From contig PMMV01000124.1 in the NCBI GenBank assembly GCA_003162115.1, positions 1 to 8,279 of the forward strand: a stretch of DNA of 8,279 nt, in the 5' to 3' direction. This document shows, in pieces, positions 1-6,732 of this stretch. A program made the translations under genes and the position numbers. Positions within the stretch are counted from its first letter, which is position 1; each line of letters starts with the position of its first letter. Below the pieces are notes generated by a model that saw only the letters and a list, made by a program, of their open reading frames with translations, ran no database searches and had not been told where the DNA came from. Source of the stretch: Methanobacterium sp. GTDB lineage: Archaea > Methanobacteriota > Methanobacteria > Methanobacteriales > Methanobacteriaceae.

Positions 1-420
1 GATGCAATTAAAGAAAAACTTCGTTTAACTTTTTTCGTGGCAACAAAAGCTCAGGCAACATTCGGACCAAACCAAAGCGAAGTAAAACTTGGAAAATTCG
101 GAATTGCGAAGGCAAATATTATTGATTTAGTACCGGGAATGGTATTTGCGAGTGCTGATCCTGTTGCAGCAGAATCATTTGCATTTGCATTATTAAAGGA
201 TATAATTAAGAACCTTCCATTTTTATCCAAGATATATCAAAATTTGTTACTATTTTCAAATGATAACGTAACTAAATTTGATAAAATCCCAATTCGTGAA
301 CAACCATTTATTCGCCACGCAATTGATATTGGATTGGGGGAAATGTCTGATCATATCATTTACAACAATGTTCCAGAAACTTTCCAGCATCGTTTAAGAA
401 AATATCTCGATGAAAATTAG
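1..420 (+). CDS. DUF362 domain protein, C-terminal part (5' end outside window)
   Basis: The reading frame is open from base 1, so the GTG at 37 is probably an internal valine and the true start lies upstream. About 139 residues of the C-terminus are visible. The stretch reading LVPGMVFASADPVAAESFAFALL, followed later by an IRHAIDIGLG segment, matches the end of the DUF362 family: a 'VFAS-DPVA' strand and helix, then the 'aieiGLG' element. DUF362 proteins are often linked to iron-sulfur or flavin redox chemistry in anaerobes, and many carry ferredoxin-type cluster motifs, but their reaction is not established. No CxxCxxC motif is visible here, although the N-terminal part is missing. There is no signal peptide or membrane helix in the visible portion. 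It ends with TAG and is followed by about 245 bases without a clear gene. Family call fairly sure, function unknown. Confidence 0.75.
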   Translation, partial: DAIKEKLRLTFFVATKAQATFGPNQSEVKLGKFGIAKANIIDLVPGMVFASADPVAAESFAFALLKDIIKNLPFLSKIYQNLLLFSNDNVTKFDKIPIREQPFIRHAIDIGLGEMSDHIIYNNVPETFQHRLRKYLDEN

Positions 421-548
421 TATATACACTATAAATATTCTATTCGTCCTTTAAATTTGGATTTGATAATATAATCGTTAACTAAGTGATTTTAAAACTA
501 TAAAAAACCTATAAAGAGTATCTTCAACAATATATACAAATCTAAATG

Positions 549-562
549 TTCTTTTCTTTTTT
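549..562 (+). terminator. T-rich terminator after the DUF362 gene
   Basis: A T-rich run, TTCTTTTCTTTTTT, with no GC hairpin before it. This is the usual form of archaeal intrinsic terminator. It lies between the DUF362 stop and the next promoter. Confidence 0.4.
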
Positions 563-611
563 GCACTGGGCATTTTGATTAACTTATTCATTTACCTTAT
601 TAGAACAGATA

Positions 612-620
612 TTTATAATA
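612..620 (+). promoter_or_regulatory. Putative TATA box for the small membrane protein pair
   Basis: TTTATAATA lies about 50 bases before the ATG at 666, which would put transcription start near 640. An AGGTG ribosome binding site at 654-658 then sits 7 bases before the start codon. The spacing fits an archaeal promoter, but AT-rich background makes TATA-like words common. Confidence 0.4.
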
Positions 621-665
621 GTATTAAATCTAATATAAAGTAAGAGATTAAACAGGTGTTAATGG

Positions 666-992
666 ATGGATCTACTTTATTTATTTATTCAGAGATTGAT
701 TGGTGCAATAATTGGAATTTTTTTGTTTATATCAGTTTATAGGTTATTTAAAACACTTGAAAATAAGGAAATTGCTCTTTCAATGGTTTTTTTACAAAAA
801 AAAGGAATCATAAATCTTTTTGGAGTCCTGATTATTGCTGGTTTATTAACCTTTTTAACTGGTTTAGTTTTCGTATTTTTTGGTAACAGTATAATTGTAG
901 AAATATTGTTAGATCTAAATGCTTTAACACTTTTAATATTTACATTTCTACTTCAAAAACTAATGAAGGGGGATGATAACAAATGGAAATAA
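666..992 (+). CDS. Small three-helix membrane protein, first of an overlapping pair
   Basis: A 108-residue hydrophobic protein that I do not recognise as a named family. Three membrane segments can be seen at about residues 3-28, 47-72 and 77-99, with a charged loop (TLENKE) between the first two and a short charged tail (KGDDNKWK). The ATG at 666 has an AGGTG site 7 bases upstream; the ATG at 662 is in another frame. The last ten bases overlap the start of the next gene, whose ribosome binding site (GGGGGATG) lies inside this gene, so the two are almost certainly co-transcribed and translationally coupled. The loop and second helix align with those of the next gene, including a KE..L...F....KG pattern, which suggests an old tandem duplication. 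They may form a hetero-oligomer in the membrane; that part is inference. Confidence 0.7.
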   Translation: MDLLYLFIQRLIGAIIGIFLFISVYRLFKTLENKEIALSMVFLQKKGIINLFGVLIIAGLLTFLTGLVFVFFGNSIIVEILLDLNALTLLIFTFLLQKLMKGDDNKWK

Positions 993-1351
993 CATCAGTT
1001 TTAAATTTAACAATAGGATTAATTATATTAATATTAACATTTTTTACCCTTTATTTCCCTGTGGTAATCTATTTAAATCTGCGAAAGTATAAAGAAGCTT
1101 CTTTAGGTTTGATATTCACCAATTTAAAAGGAAGTATATTGGCATTGAAGGTGTTGGGTGTTGCTGTTTTGATCTTCGCCATAGGCAGAATAATAGATCT
1201 TCTTAATTTAATTTCATTCTCAAGTACAGTAGATAATCTGGCTACAATTTTATATTTAATAACAGATATCCTGCTAATATATGCTTTTTACAGATTATTG
1301 GTGATAATCCGCATCGAAAAATTTATGGACAAAAAACTCAATGTTCCGTAA
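983..1351 (+). CDS. Small three-helix membrane protein, second of an overlapping pair
   Basis: A 122-residue hydrophobic protein of unknown function. Membrane segments lie at about residues 5-33, 51-76 and 82-109, followed by a basic cytoplasmic-type tail ending IEKFMDKKLNVP. The order and spacing of helices match the upstream neighbour, and the loop KEASLGLIFTNLKG lines up with KEIALSMVFLQKKG there. The ATG overlaps the upstream stop region by ten bases and is preceded by a G-rich ribosome binding site at about 968-974, so this is the distal gene of a two-gene operon. There is no signal peptidase site, catalytic motif or transporter signature that I can see. Possible roles such as a small membrane complex or a partner of a sensor are speculative. 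Confidence 0.7.
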   Translation: MEITSVLNLTIGLIILILTFFTLYFPVVIYLNLRKYKEASLGLIFTNLKGSILALKVLGVAVLIFAIGRIIDLLNLISFSSTVDNLATILYLITDILLIYAFYRLLVIIRIEKFMDKKLNVP

Positions 1352-1542
1352 AAATTATCATTCTGTTTTATTCATATGATACTATTAGCGTAATTATCTG
1401 ACATTATATCCTATAAATTCTTATTTTAAAACTTAAAAGGTTTCAAGGGACACAGGTAATAATTTAACATGATTATTGGAATATAATGATTATCAATAGA
1501 TCAATATAGAATAATAATTCAGTAATTTATTGGAGGACTTTG
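1352..1542 (+). other. Intergenic region with weak promoter signals
   Basis: No gene seen. A TATA-like word GAATATAATG at 1479-1488 could serve the gene at 1543. An 8-bp direct repeat ATGATTAT at 1469-1476 and 1486-1493 overlaps it, with starts 17 bp apart. The GGAGG ribosome binding site at 1532-1536 belongs to the next gene. Confidence 0.3.
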
Positions 1543-1971
1543 ATGGGACATAAACAAATAGAAGTAGAAATAGACGATAATTTCCATATCTTTGTGGACG
1601 AAGGGTTGGAAGATATAATAAAAAACTTCTTTCATTGGGATATTGAAACATGTAACTGTTGTATTGATTATAAAGGATCTATTTGGATAGAATTTTGTGA
1701 TTACAATGATTGGAAACAATTTTTGCAATTAACATTAAGAAATAACTTGGAGATTAATGGTTTAAATCATGTACGTGAAACTCTTTGGGAGTTCCTCCAA
1801 GAAAAAGCAAAAGTTAATCTTGTTTTTGATGAACAGGTGGTAGAAGATCCGAATAATGAGGAAAATTTTTTGGGGACAGGCGTTCTTGTGATTTGTGTCG
1901 GTTTGACTTTTCCTAAAGAATATTTAAAGGATTTTGAAGGACTTTTCTATGATGTTTTTCCAAAGGACTAG
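1543..1971 (+). CDS. Acidic soluble protein of unknown function with a C-x-C-C motif
   Basis: A 142-residue protein that I do not recognise. The ATG at 1543 is preferred over the in-frame TTG at 1540 because GGAGG at 1532-1536 lies 6 bases before it. No membrane helix or signal peptide is visible, so it should be cytosolic. It is markedly acidic and starts with a short strand-like segment (IEVEIDD, residues 6-12). A cysteine cluster, Cys37-Asn-Cys39-Cys40, is followed by Cys52; a further Cys lies in the hydrophobic strand GVLVICVGL near residue 125. The cluster could bind metal or form disulfides, but it matches no named zinc or iron-sulfur motif that I know. The middle (about residues 53-94) looks helical. 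It stands alone, with promoter-like DNA before it and a hairpin after it. Gene call good, function unknown. Confidence 0.75.
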   Translation: MGHKQIEVEIDDNFHIFVDEGLEDIIKNFFHWDIETCNCCIDYKGSIWIEFCDYNDWKQFLQLTLRNNLEINGLNHVRETLWEFLQEKAKVNLVFDEQVVEDPNNEENFLGTGVLVICVGLTFPKEYLKDFEGLFYDVFPKD

Positions 1972-1976
1972 TTCTA

Positions 1977-2010
1977 ATTTTTTATAGCACAGATTTATGT
2001 TATAAAGAAT
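1977..2010 (+). terminator. Thirteen-bp hairpin just after the 1971 stop
   Basis: Bases 1977-1989 pair with 1998-2010 (ATTTTTTATAGCA with TGTTATAAAGAAT), giving 13 pairs including two G-U wobbles and an 8-base loop. It starts 6 bases after the stop codon. The left arm also carries a T6 run, which could end transcription by itself. It may protect the 3' end or help termination. Confidence 0.4.
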
Positions 2011-2040
2011 AGAAAAAAATATATAATGATTGGTATTAAC

Positions 2041-2056
2041 CGAACATTTATATATG
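2041..2056 (+). promoter_or_regulatory. Strong archaeal promoter (BRE + TATA box) for the cysteine-rich micro-ORF
   Basis: CGAACA followed by TTTATATATG at 2047-2056 is the best BRE/TATA match in the left half of the window. Transcription should start near 2075-2080. No long gene follows: the transcript would carry a leader of about 145 bases with a hairpin, then the micro-ORF at 2223. Confidence 0.55.
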
Positions 2057-2138
2057 ATAAGTACACTATTTTATGATGATAACATTTGAAGATGAATGGA
2101 AAGATCGTGGATTTCATAACATCTTCAGTGGTATTAAC

Positions 2139-2170
2139 CATTTCGATTTAATGTTGATTAAATCGGATTG
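2139..2170 (+). promoter_or_regulatory. Hairpin in the leader of the micro-ORF
   Basis: CGATTTAAT (2144-2152) and ATTAAATCG (2157-2165) form a perfect 9-bp inverted repeat around the loop GTTG. It is extended by a U-G and a U-A pair and, past one mismatch, by A-U and C-G pairs (2139-2140 with 2169-2170). No T-run follows, so it is not a simple terminator. It lies between the predicted transcription start and the ribosome binding site at 2214-2218, where it could regulate translation, or on DNA act as an operator. Confidence 0.45.
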
Positions 2171-2222
2171 AAGTCTAAATTTAAGTTGAACATTGAAAAT
2201 ATAAACAAAAAGTGGTGAAAAA

Positions 2223-2318
2223 ATGCTAGCAAAATTCGATTTACAACATTTCTGTTGTGGGCCTAAAGGCTGTGAACTAGAAATAGTTTACGGTGAAATG
2301 ATAGATGCAGAAGAATAA
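2223..2318 (+). CDS. 31-residue cysteine-rich micro-protein (candidate)
   Basis: A short ORF of 31 codons starting at ATG 2223, with a GGTGA ribosome binding site at 2214-2218, 4 bases upstream. The peptide begins MLAKFDLQHF and then has CCGPKGCELE, so Cys11, Cys12 and Cys17, with His9 nearby, form a tight potential metal-binding or redox cluster. The tail is acidic (EMIDAEE). A strong TATA box lies about 165 bases upstream and a long T-run begins 11 bases after the stop, so the unit has promoter, leader, ribosome site, ORF and terminator. I know no family for it. It could be a genuine small protein, a regulatory leader peptide or the stump of a decayed gene; the complete set of expression signals favours the first two. 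Confidence 0.45.
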   Translation: MLAKFDLQHFCCGPKGCELEIVYGEMIDAEE

Positions 2319-2328
2319 ATTTATTCAC

Positions 2329-2345
2329 TTTTTATTATTTTTTTT
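2329..2345 (+). terminator. T-run terminator after the micro-ORF
   Basis: A run of 15 T in 17 bases, broken only by A, starts 11 bases after the micro-ORF stop. This is a strong archaeal-type terminator. A second run of 12 T follows at 2399-2410. Confidence 0.55.
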
Positions 2346-2490
2346 AGATTCTTATTTCTTACATTAAATTATTTTTTAAAAAAACCTAGAATTAGAAATT
2401 TTTTTTTTTTAAGACTATTATATTTTATTCCTAACGCTATTGCATGCTGTGCACGATTCAAACATCTTTTATAAATATAACTATCGGATA

Positions 2491-2502
2491 CATATTTAAA
2501 TA
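2491..2502 (+). promoter_or_regulatory. Putative TATA box of the sensor kinase gene
   Basis: CATATTTAAATA lies about 100 bases before the ATG at 2598, which predicts a start near 2520-2525. TTTTATAAATATAAC at 2466-2480 is an equally good alternative. The stretch 2346-2546 otherwise contains only AT-rich homopolymer runs and no gene. Confidence 0.3.
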
Positions 2503-2597
2503 AGAATTTATAGTATCTTAATTAGAAAAAAAATTAATAAATATCTTTGAACTATCTGAAGTTTATCGAAATTATCACAGACAAGAATAAGGTTATT

Positions 2598-2912
2598 ATG
2601 GATAAACCTATAATATCTGTTAAAAATGCTTTTATATTGGCCTTTATTACTGTAATTAGTTTTGCAGTTATTTCTGTATTATTAAGAAATTATACTTACC
2701 CTCGATTGGTTTTTGGAGATATTGTATCACCAGTTATAGAGTTATTAGTTGTTATAGCACTGTTCTATGCTACAATCTATCTATCACCTCAAGGCAAACG
2801 AATCCAGAGGGGTTGGTTGTTAATTGCTGTAGCGTTTTCATTTTATGTGATTGGAGATATATTATGGGCTAATATGAGATTGGATTCCATCAAAACCCAT
2901 CTGTATCCCTAA
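2598..2912 (+). pseudogene. N-terminal membrane fragment of the frameshifted sensor histidine kinase
   Basis: A 104-codon fragment ending prematurely at TAA 2910. The ATG at 2598, with a weak AAGGT site 4 bases upstream, is preferred over the TTG at 2547, which has no ribosome binding site. Three membrane helices are visible at about residues 10-29, 42-63 and 72-92, including FGDIVSPVIELLVV and a GWLLIAVAF..YVIGDILWAN segment. As I recall them, these are typical of the membrane sensor region before PAS domains in Methanobacterium kinases. After WAN (2865-2873) the protein sense stops, and the expected continuation EIGFHQNPSVSLSDFF is read in the other frame from about 2876. One base added near 2873-2876 joins this fragment to the downstream ORF. 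The fragment alone would have no output domain. Confidence 0.65.
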
Positions 2913-3016
2913 GTGACTTTTTCTATATAATATTTTATCCTATTTTTGCAATTGGTATCTATTATTTACCAAAATTTTCATTCAACCGTAGTGAGAAATT
3001 TAAAATATTTATAGAC

Positions 3017-5797
3017 ATGGGAATTGTAATTATTACTGTTGGGCTTATATTCTGGACCTTCTTAATCATACCCACACTCTCAAGCCAAGAAAACTTCTAT
3101 CTAATTATTATATCTTTAATTTACATATTAGGAGATTTTCTCCTTCTTTTTGTATCATTAAGATTGTTATATAGCAAGTTTGAAGAGAATTATGGTCCAA
3201 TAATTTTCTTAGCCATGGGGATTTTGGTTTTGATATGCACAGATTCGGTTTTTGCATACCAAACATTACAAGATATTTATGTATCCGGCGGTTTATTGGA
3301 TACTGGATGGATATTAAGTTTTGTTTTAGTTGGATTGGCTGCATTTTTACAATATACACAAAAAGAATTAAATTTTAAGAGATTTTCCCAAATTAGATTA
3401 TCTATAAAGAGATCTAATATAACTTCATATATCCCCCTTATATGGGTATTAATCGCATTTACATTACTCGCATGGGCAAATCAAAATTTAACAACTCTAA
3501 ATATGGAAATAATTGAATTAGGAGTAGGATTTATAATTTTTTTTGTGATTATTTGTCAGGTGATAACCTTAAATGAGAATGAAAGACTGTATCAAGCAGC
3601 TGAAAAGGAGATTTTAAATCGTAAAAAAGCAGATGAGTTAGCTCGCGAGAGTGAGATTTATTACAGGGCAATTTTTGAAAATACAGGAACAGCCATTATT
3701 TTAATTGATGAAGACATGAAAATTTCCAGATTGAATTCTGAGTTCGAAAGACTTACTGGTTTTAAAAGACAAGAAATTGAGGGAAGAAAAAAATGGACAG
3801 AATTTATTGTTGAATCAGACATTGATAAGTCAAAAAGATTTTTTGTTTTAAGAAATAATCCAGATGCACATCCACGAGAATACGAAACAAGTGTTAAATA
3901 TAAGACAGGAAAAATAAAGGATGTTTTAATTACCGTTGTGACTATTCCAGGCACCAAAAATCAATTAGCATCAATTTTAGACATAACGAAACGTAAATTT
4001 GCTGAAAAAACACTTTTAAAAAGTGAAGAACGATTGAAACTTACCCTTGATGCTGTTAACGAGGGGGTGTGGGATTGGAGTATACCGACAGGAGAGACGG
4101 TTTTCAGCCCAAGTTTTTACACTATGTTAGGATATGAACCATATGAGTTCCTTCAGAATTATAAATCTTGGAGAAGTTTGATACATCCTGAAGATATTGA
4201 TCTGGCAGAAGAGGAGATCAACAAACACCTTAAAACAGGAGAAGAATTTTCAATTGAGTTGAGAGTGAGGACAAAATCTGATAAATGGATTTGGATTCTG
4301 ACTAAAGGGCGCGTTGTTGAGAGAAATGTACACGGAATGCCTATACGGATGGTAGGTACACAATCTGATATCACAGTACGTAGAAATGCTGAGAATAAAT
4401 TGATAGAAAGTGAAAAAAGATTCTGGTCTTTAATTTACAATTCAACTGAAATTATTCGGATTCTTGATGAACATGGTTCCATTGTTTTCGATTCCCCTTC
4501 CTCAGTACATATTCTCGGTTATCCTGAAGGTTCTTTCGTTGGTAAAAATCCAATTGACTTCGTACATCCAGATGATCAGGAGAGGGTTAAAAGGGATTTA
4601 AAGGAAGTTTATGATAATAAAAATCCGGGAATCCCAACAGAATTCAGAATTAGAAAAGCAGATGGTACATACCTTCCAGTCGAGTTTACATCCCAGAATT
4701 TGACCGACGTTCCAGGTATAGCAGGAATTGTGGTTACAACACATCCTATAAAGGAACGTAAGGAAATGGAAGATGCTTTAAGGGATAGTGAAGAGAAGTA
4801 TAAAATGCTTTTTGAATCGGATCCGGCCTACACAGTACTCCTTGATAGAGAAGGTAAAATTTTGGAGATCAACAATGCAGCAGCGAGTTTTACAGGTACA
4901 ACTCGAGATAATCTGATAAATAAAAGGTTTATAGAACTGGGTTTGTTTCCTGAGGAGGATATACCATTTCAGAGAGAAATATTTTCCAAAGTTCTACGTG
5001 GTCAAAGATTGAAACCGTTTCCATACGGGATCATTGACAAAAATGGTATTAAACGGTGGGTAGAATCACAGTTAATACCTTTAAAACAGAATGAAAATGT
5101 TTATGCTGTTATGATAATTGCCACTGATGTAACAGAGAAAAAAATCGCCACAGATAAGTTAAAAGCTTCTGTTAGAGAAAAGGAAATTTTAATCCAGGAA
5201 ATACATCATCGTGTTAAAAACAATATGCAAATCATTTCAAGTTTATTGAACCTTCAAAGCCGTTATGTGGAAGATGAGGAAGCAGTGGATGTTCTAAAAG
5301 AAAGCCAGAATAGAGTAAAATCTATGGCTATGATCCATGAAAAACTGTATCAATCAGAAGATTTAACTCAAATCAATTTTGCTGATTATATCCAAAGTCT
5401 GGTTTCTAACCTATTGTATTCCTATAATATTAAAAGCGGACATATTAAACCAGTACTTGAAGTGGATGATGTGAATTTGAATATAGAAACTGCAGTTCCT
5501 TGTGGTTTGATTATTAGCGAATTAGTGTCTAATAGTCTAAAATATGCTTTCCCGGATGGTATGAAGGGAGAAATTTTCGTATCACTTAAACTAGTTGAAG
5601 AAATGTATGAGCTGATCATCAGCGACAACGGTATTGGATTACCCGACAACCTCGATTTAAAACACATAGAATCCCTTGGACTTCTACTGGTTACAAGTTT
5701 AACAGAACAAATTGACGGTGAAATCACAATTAAAAGTATCAAGGGTGCTGAATTTAAGATCAGATTCAAGGAGTTGAAATATAAAGAAAGAACATAA
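3017..5797 (+). CDS. Multi-PAS sensor histidine kinase (HisKA_2/HATPase_c), frameshifted at the 5' end
   Basis: The ATG-to-stop frame is 926 residues, but the same frame is open from 2873 and the ATG at 3017 has no ribosome binding site, so it is probably an internal methionine. In this numbering there are six membrane helices within about residues 1-185, then four PAS domains at about 213-326, 336-455, 465-585 and 591-710; the second is PAS_3-like with a PAC tail. A HisKA_2 dimerisation domain with EIHHRVKNN follows, where His731 is the likely phosphate acceptor and His730 precedes it. The HATPase_c domain has an N box (Glu835, Asn839), a G1 box DNGIG (Asp870) and a G2 box SLGL (886-889), so ATP-binding and phosphotransfer residues look intact. 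No receiver domain and no response-regulator gene are present nearby, so it would be an orphan kinase with an unknown partner. The signal is unknown; PAS domains may bind haem, flavin or small ligands, and none can be told from sequence. Confidence 0.85.
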   Translation: MGIVIITVGLIFWTFLIIPTLSSQENFYLIIISLIYILGDFLLLFVSLRLLYSKFEENYGPIIFLAMGILVLICTDSVFAYQTLQDIYVSGGLLDTGWILSFVLVGLAAFLQYTQKELNFKRFSQIRLSIKRSNITSYIPLIWVLIAFTLLAWANQNLTTLNMEIIELGVGFIIFFVIICQVITLNENERLYQAAEKEILNRKKADELARESEIYYRAIFENTGTAIILIDEDMKISRLNSEFERLTGFKRQEIEGRKKWTEFIVESDIDKSKRFFVLRNNPDAHPREYETSVKYKTGKIKDVLITVVTIPGTKNQLASILDITKRKFAEKTLLKSEERLKLTLDAVNEGVWDWSIPTGETVFSPSFYTMLGYEPYEFLQNYKSWRSLIHPEDIDLAEEEINKHLKTGEEFSIELRVRTKSDKWIWILTKGRVVERNVHGMPIRMVGTQSDITVRRNAENKLIESEKRFWSLIYNSTEIIRILDEHGSIVFDSPSSVHILGYPEGSFVGKNPIDFVHPDDQERVKRDLKEVYDNKNPGIPTEFRIRKADGTYLPVEFTSQNLTDVPGIAGIVVTTHPIKERKEMEDALRDSEEKYKMLFESDPAYTVLLDREGKILEINNAAASFTGTTRDNLINKRFIELGLFPEEDIPFQREIFSKVLRGQRLKPFPYGIIDKNGIKRWVESQLIPLKQNENVYAVMIIATDVTEKKIATDKLKASVREKEILIQEIHHRVKNNMQIISSLLNLQSRYVEDEEAVDVLKESQNRVKSMAMIHEKLYQSEDLTQINFADYIQSLVSNLLYSYNIKSGHIKPVLEVDDVNLNIETAVPCGLIISELVSNSLKYAFPDGMKGEIFVSLKLVEEMYELIISDNGIGLPDNLDLKHIESLGLLLVTSLTEQIDGEITIKSIKGAEFKIRFKELKYKERT

Positions 5798-5821
5798 AAT
5801 CATTCCCTCTAAATAATTCAT

Positions 5822-5842
5822 CTTTTTCATTTTTTGTTTATT
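5822..5842 (+). terminator. T-rich terminator after the kinase, in the convergent gap
   Basis: Two T runs (CTTTTTC and ATTTTTTG) begin about 25 bases after the kinase stop, in the gap facing the DUF998 gene on the other strand. They fit an archaeal terminator for the + strand transcript. I saw no equally clear T-run for the - strand transcript here. Confidence 0.45.
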
Positions 5843-5895
5843 CTAATACTGGCATGAGATAATTAAGCCCATTTTATCCTTTGAAGAATCATATT

Positions 5896-6516
5896 TTAAA
5901 CAATTTCGATCTTATCTTTTAAAATGATATAAGATAGGGACATAACCCATATCATGAACAGAAATATAGTTATTCTCTCAAATAGTCCACCATATGTACC
6001 ATTATTGGCTAATGAAGCAGCACCAATTCCTCCTGAAATAAAAATCAATGCTGCTGTGATATAAGAATACCAGGAGAAACCTTTTAAATTAGAATATTTT
6101 TTAAAACTGAGCCCAACAAGTACTACTGAGATTATAGTTAACGCAGCAGTTAAGCCGGATAGTAGTATGTGTAAAGTACCATGAAGTGTAGCTGCTGATC
6201 CTCGGGGATCTTGTGTGAAAATTAGAACCAATAAGCCCAGAACACCTATAATTACCAGAATAATTGTGGCAGCGTCATATTTTTTGCTGTTTATACTAGA
6301 ATCAAGATAAGCTCCCAGTCCGAAAATCAAGAGGAATACATTATAAATACCAAATAATATATCTAATAACAGTTTATTCGGGGCATTTGCCATTGTAAGT
6401 TCGCTTACAGCATTATAAAGAGCACTGTAATCATGTCTAATTGCCCCACCAATGAAAACTGCCAGAATATATATCAAAGGTCCAATAATCCCGAATAATT
6501 TGTAAACTTTTTTCAT
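5896..6516 (-). CDS. DUF998 family integral membrane protein
   Basis: A 206-residue membrane protein. The start at MKKVYKLFGIIG (ATG at 6516) is chosen because AGGAG lies 5 bases upstream at 6522-6526; a longer frame from TTG 6552 lacks such a site. About six hydrophobic helices are visible. After the first helix comes the family hallmark region (HDYSALYNAVSELTMANAPN), resembling the 'YS.l...iSELga.gaPna' segment of DUF998. A conserved-looking polar stretch, TQDPRGSAATLHGTLH, sits in an inter-helix loop near the middle, as in other members. The biochemical role of DUF998 is not established. It is transcribed alone, convergent with the kinase and about 400 bases downstream of padR on the same strand. 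Family call confident, function unknown. Confidence 0.85.
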   Translation of the reverse strand: MKKVYKLFGIIGPLIYILAVFIGGAIRHDYSALYNAVSELTMANAPNKLLLDILFGIYNVFLLIFGLGAYLDSSINSKKYDAATIILVIIGVLGLLVLIFTQDPRGSAATLHGTLHILLSGLTAALTIISVVLVGLSFKKYSNLKGFSWYSYITAALIFISGGIGAASLANNGTYGGLFERITIFLFMIWVMSLSYIILKDKIEIV

Positions 6517-6624
6517 ATTTACTCCTATGAACTTTCTTTTTCTGAATCTCAATTATTTTCCCAATAGACAGAGAAATATTTCATGTTCTTTAATACTTTG
6601 GCTTCGTTTATTTTAACCTTTATC

Positions 6625-6636
6625 ATTATTTATAAG
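6625..6636 (-). promoter_or_regulatory. Putative TATA box for the DUF998 gene
   Basis: Read on the - strand, CTTATAAATAAT lies about 110 bases before the ATG, which predicts a leader of about 85 bases. The match to an archaeal TATA box is reasonable but unproven in such AT-rich DNA. Confidence 0.35.
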
Positions 6637-6637
6637 A

Positions 6638-6732
6638 AAGATTACTATTGAATAAAAAAATATTACTCACAAAATAAGTAGGTAGGAAGTATAGAAATCT
6701 AAAAATAATTATTTTAATTGAATAGTAATTTT
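6638..6732. repeat. Widely spaced inverted repeat in the padR-DUF998 gap
   Basis: ATTACTATT at 6641-6649 and AATAGTAAT at 6721-6729 are exact inverted copies. Three more outer positions (6638-6640 with 6730-6732) pair, one by G-T wobble, making 12-bp arms around a 71-bp centre that itself contains the palindrome AAAATAATTATTTT (6702-6715). It could be a very small inverted-repeat element or chance in AT-rich DNA. Together with the fragment at 6731-6841, this is all I see in the 6553-6913 gap besides promoter and terminator signals. Confidence 0.3.

Noticed and set aside
1519..1728. 69-codon ORF on the - strand
   Set aside because: It overlaps the better-supported gene at 1543-1971 on the + strand, has no ribosome binding site, and its peptide is unlike a folded protein.
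2399..2410. Run of twelve T
   Set aside because: It could be another terminator, but a strong T-run already ends the micro-ORF unit; it may be plain homopolymer drift.
2434..2453. Short GC-richer patch with GCATGC and GTGCAC palindromes
   Set aside because: Considered as a tRNA 3' end or attachment site, but no cloverleaf arms or second copy is visible.
3108..5769. Four - strand ORFs of 71-115 codons inside the kinase gene (3108-3359, 3661-3957, 4159-4374, 5422-5769)
   Set aside because: They are antisense shadows of the kinase coding sequence, serine-, leucine- and isoleucine-rich, without ribosome binding sites or domain resemblance.
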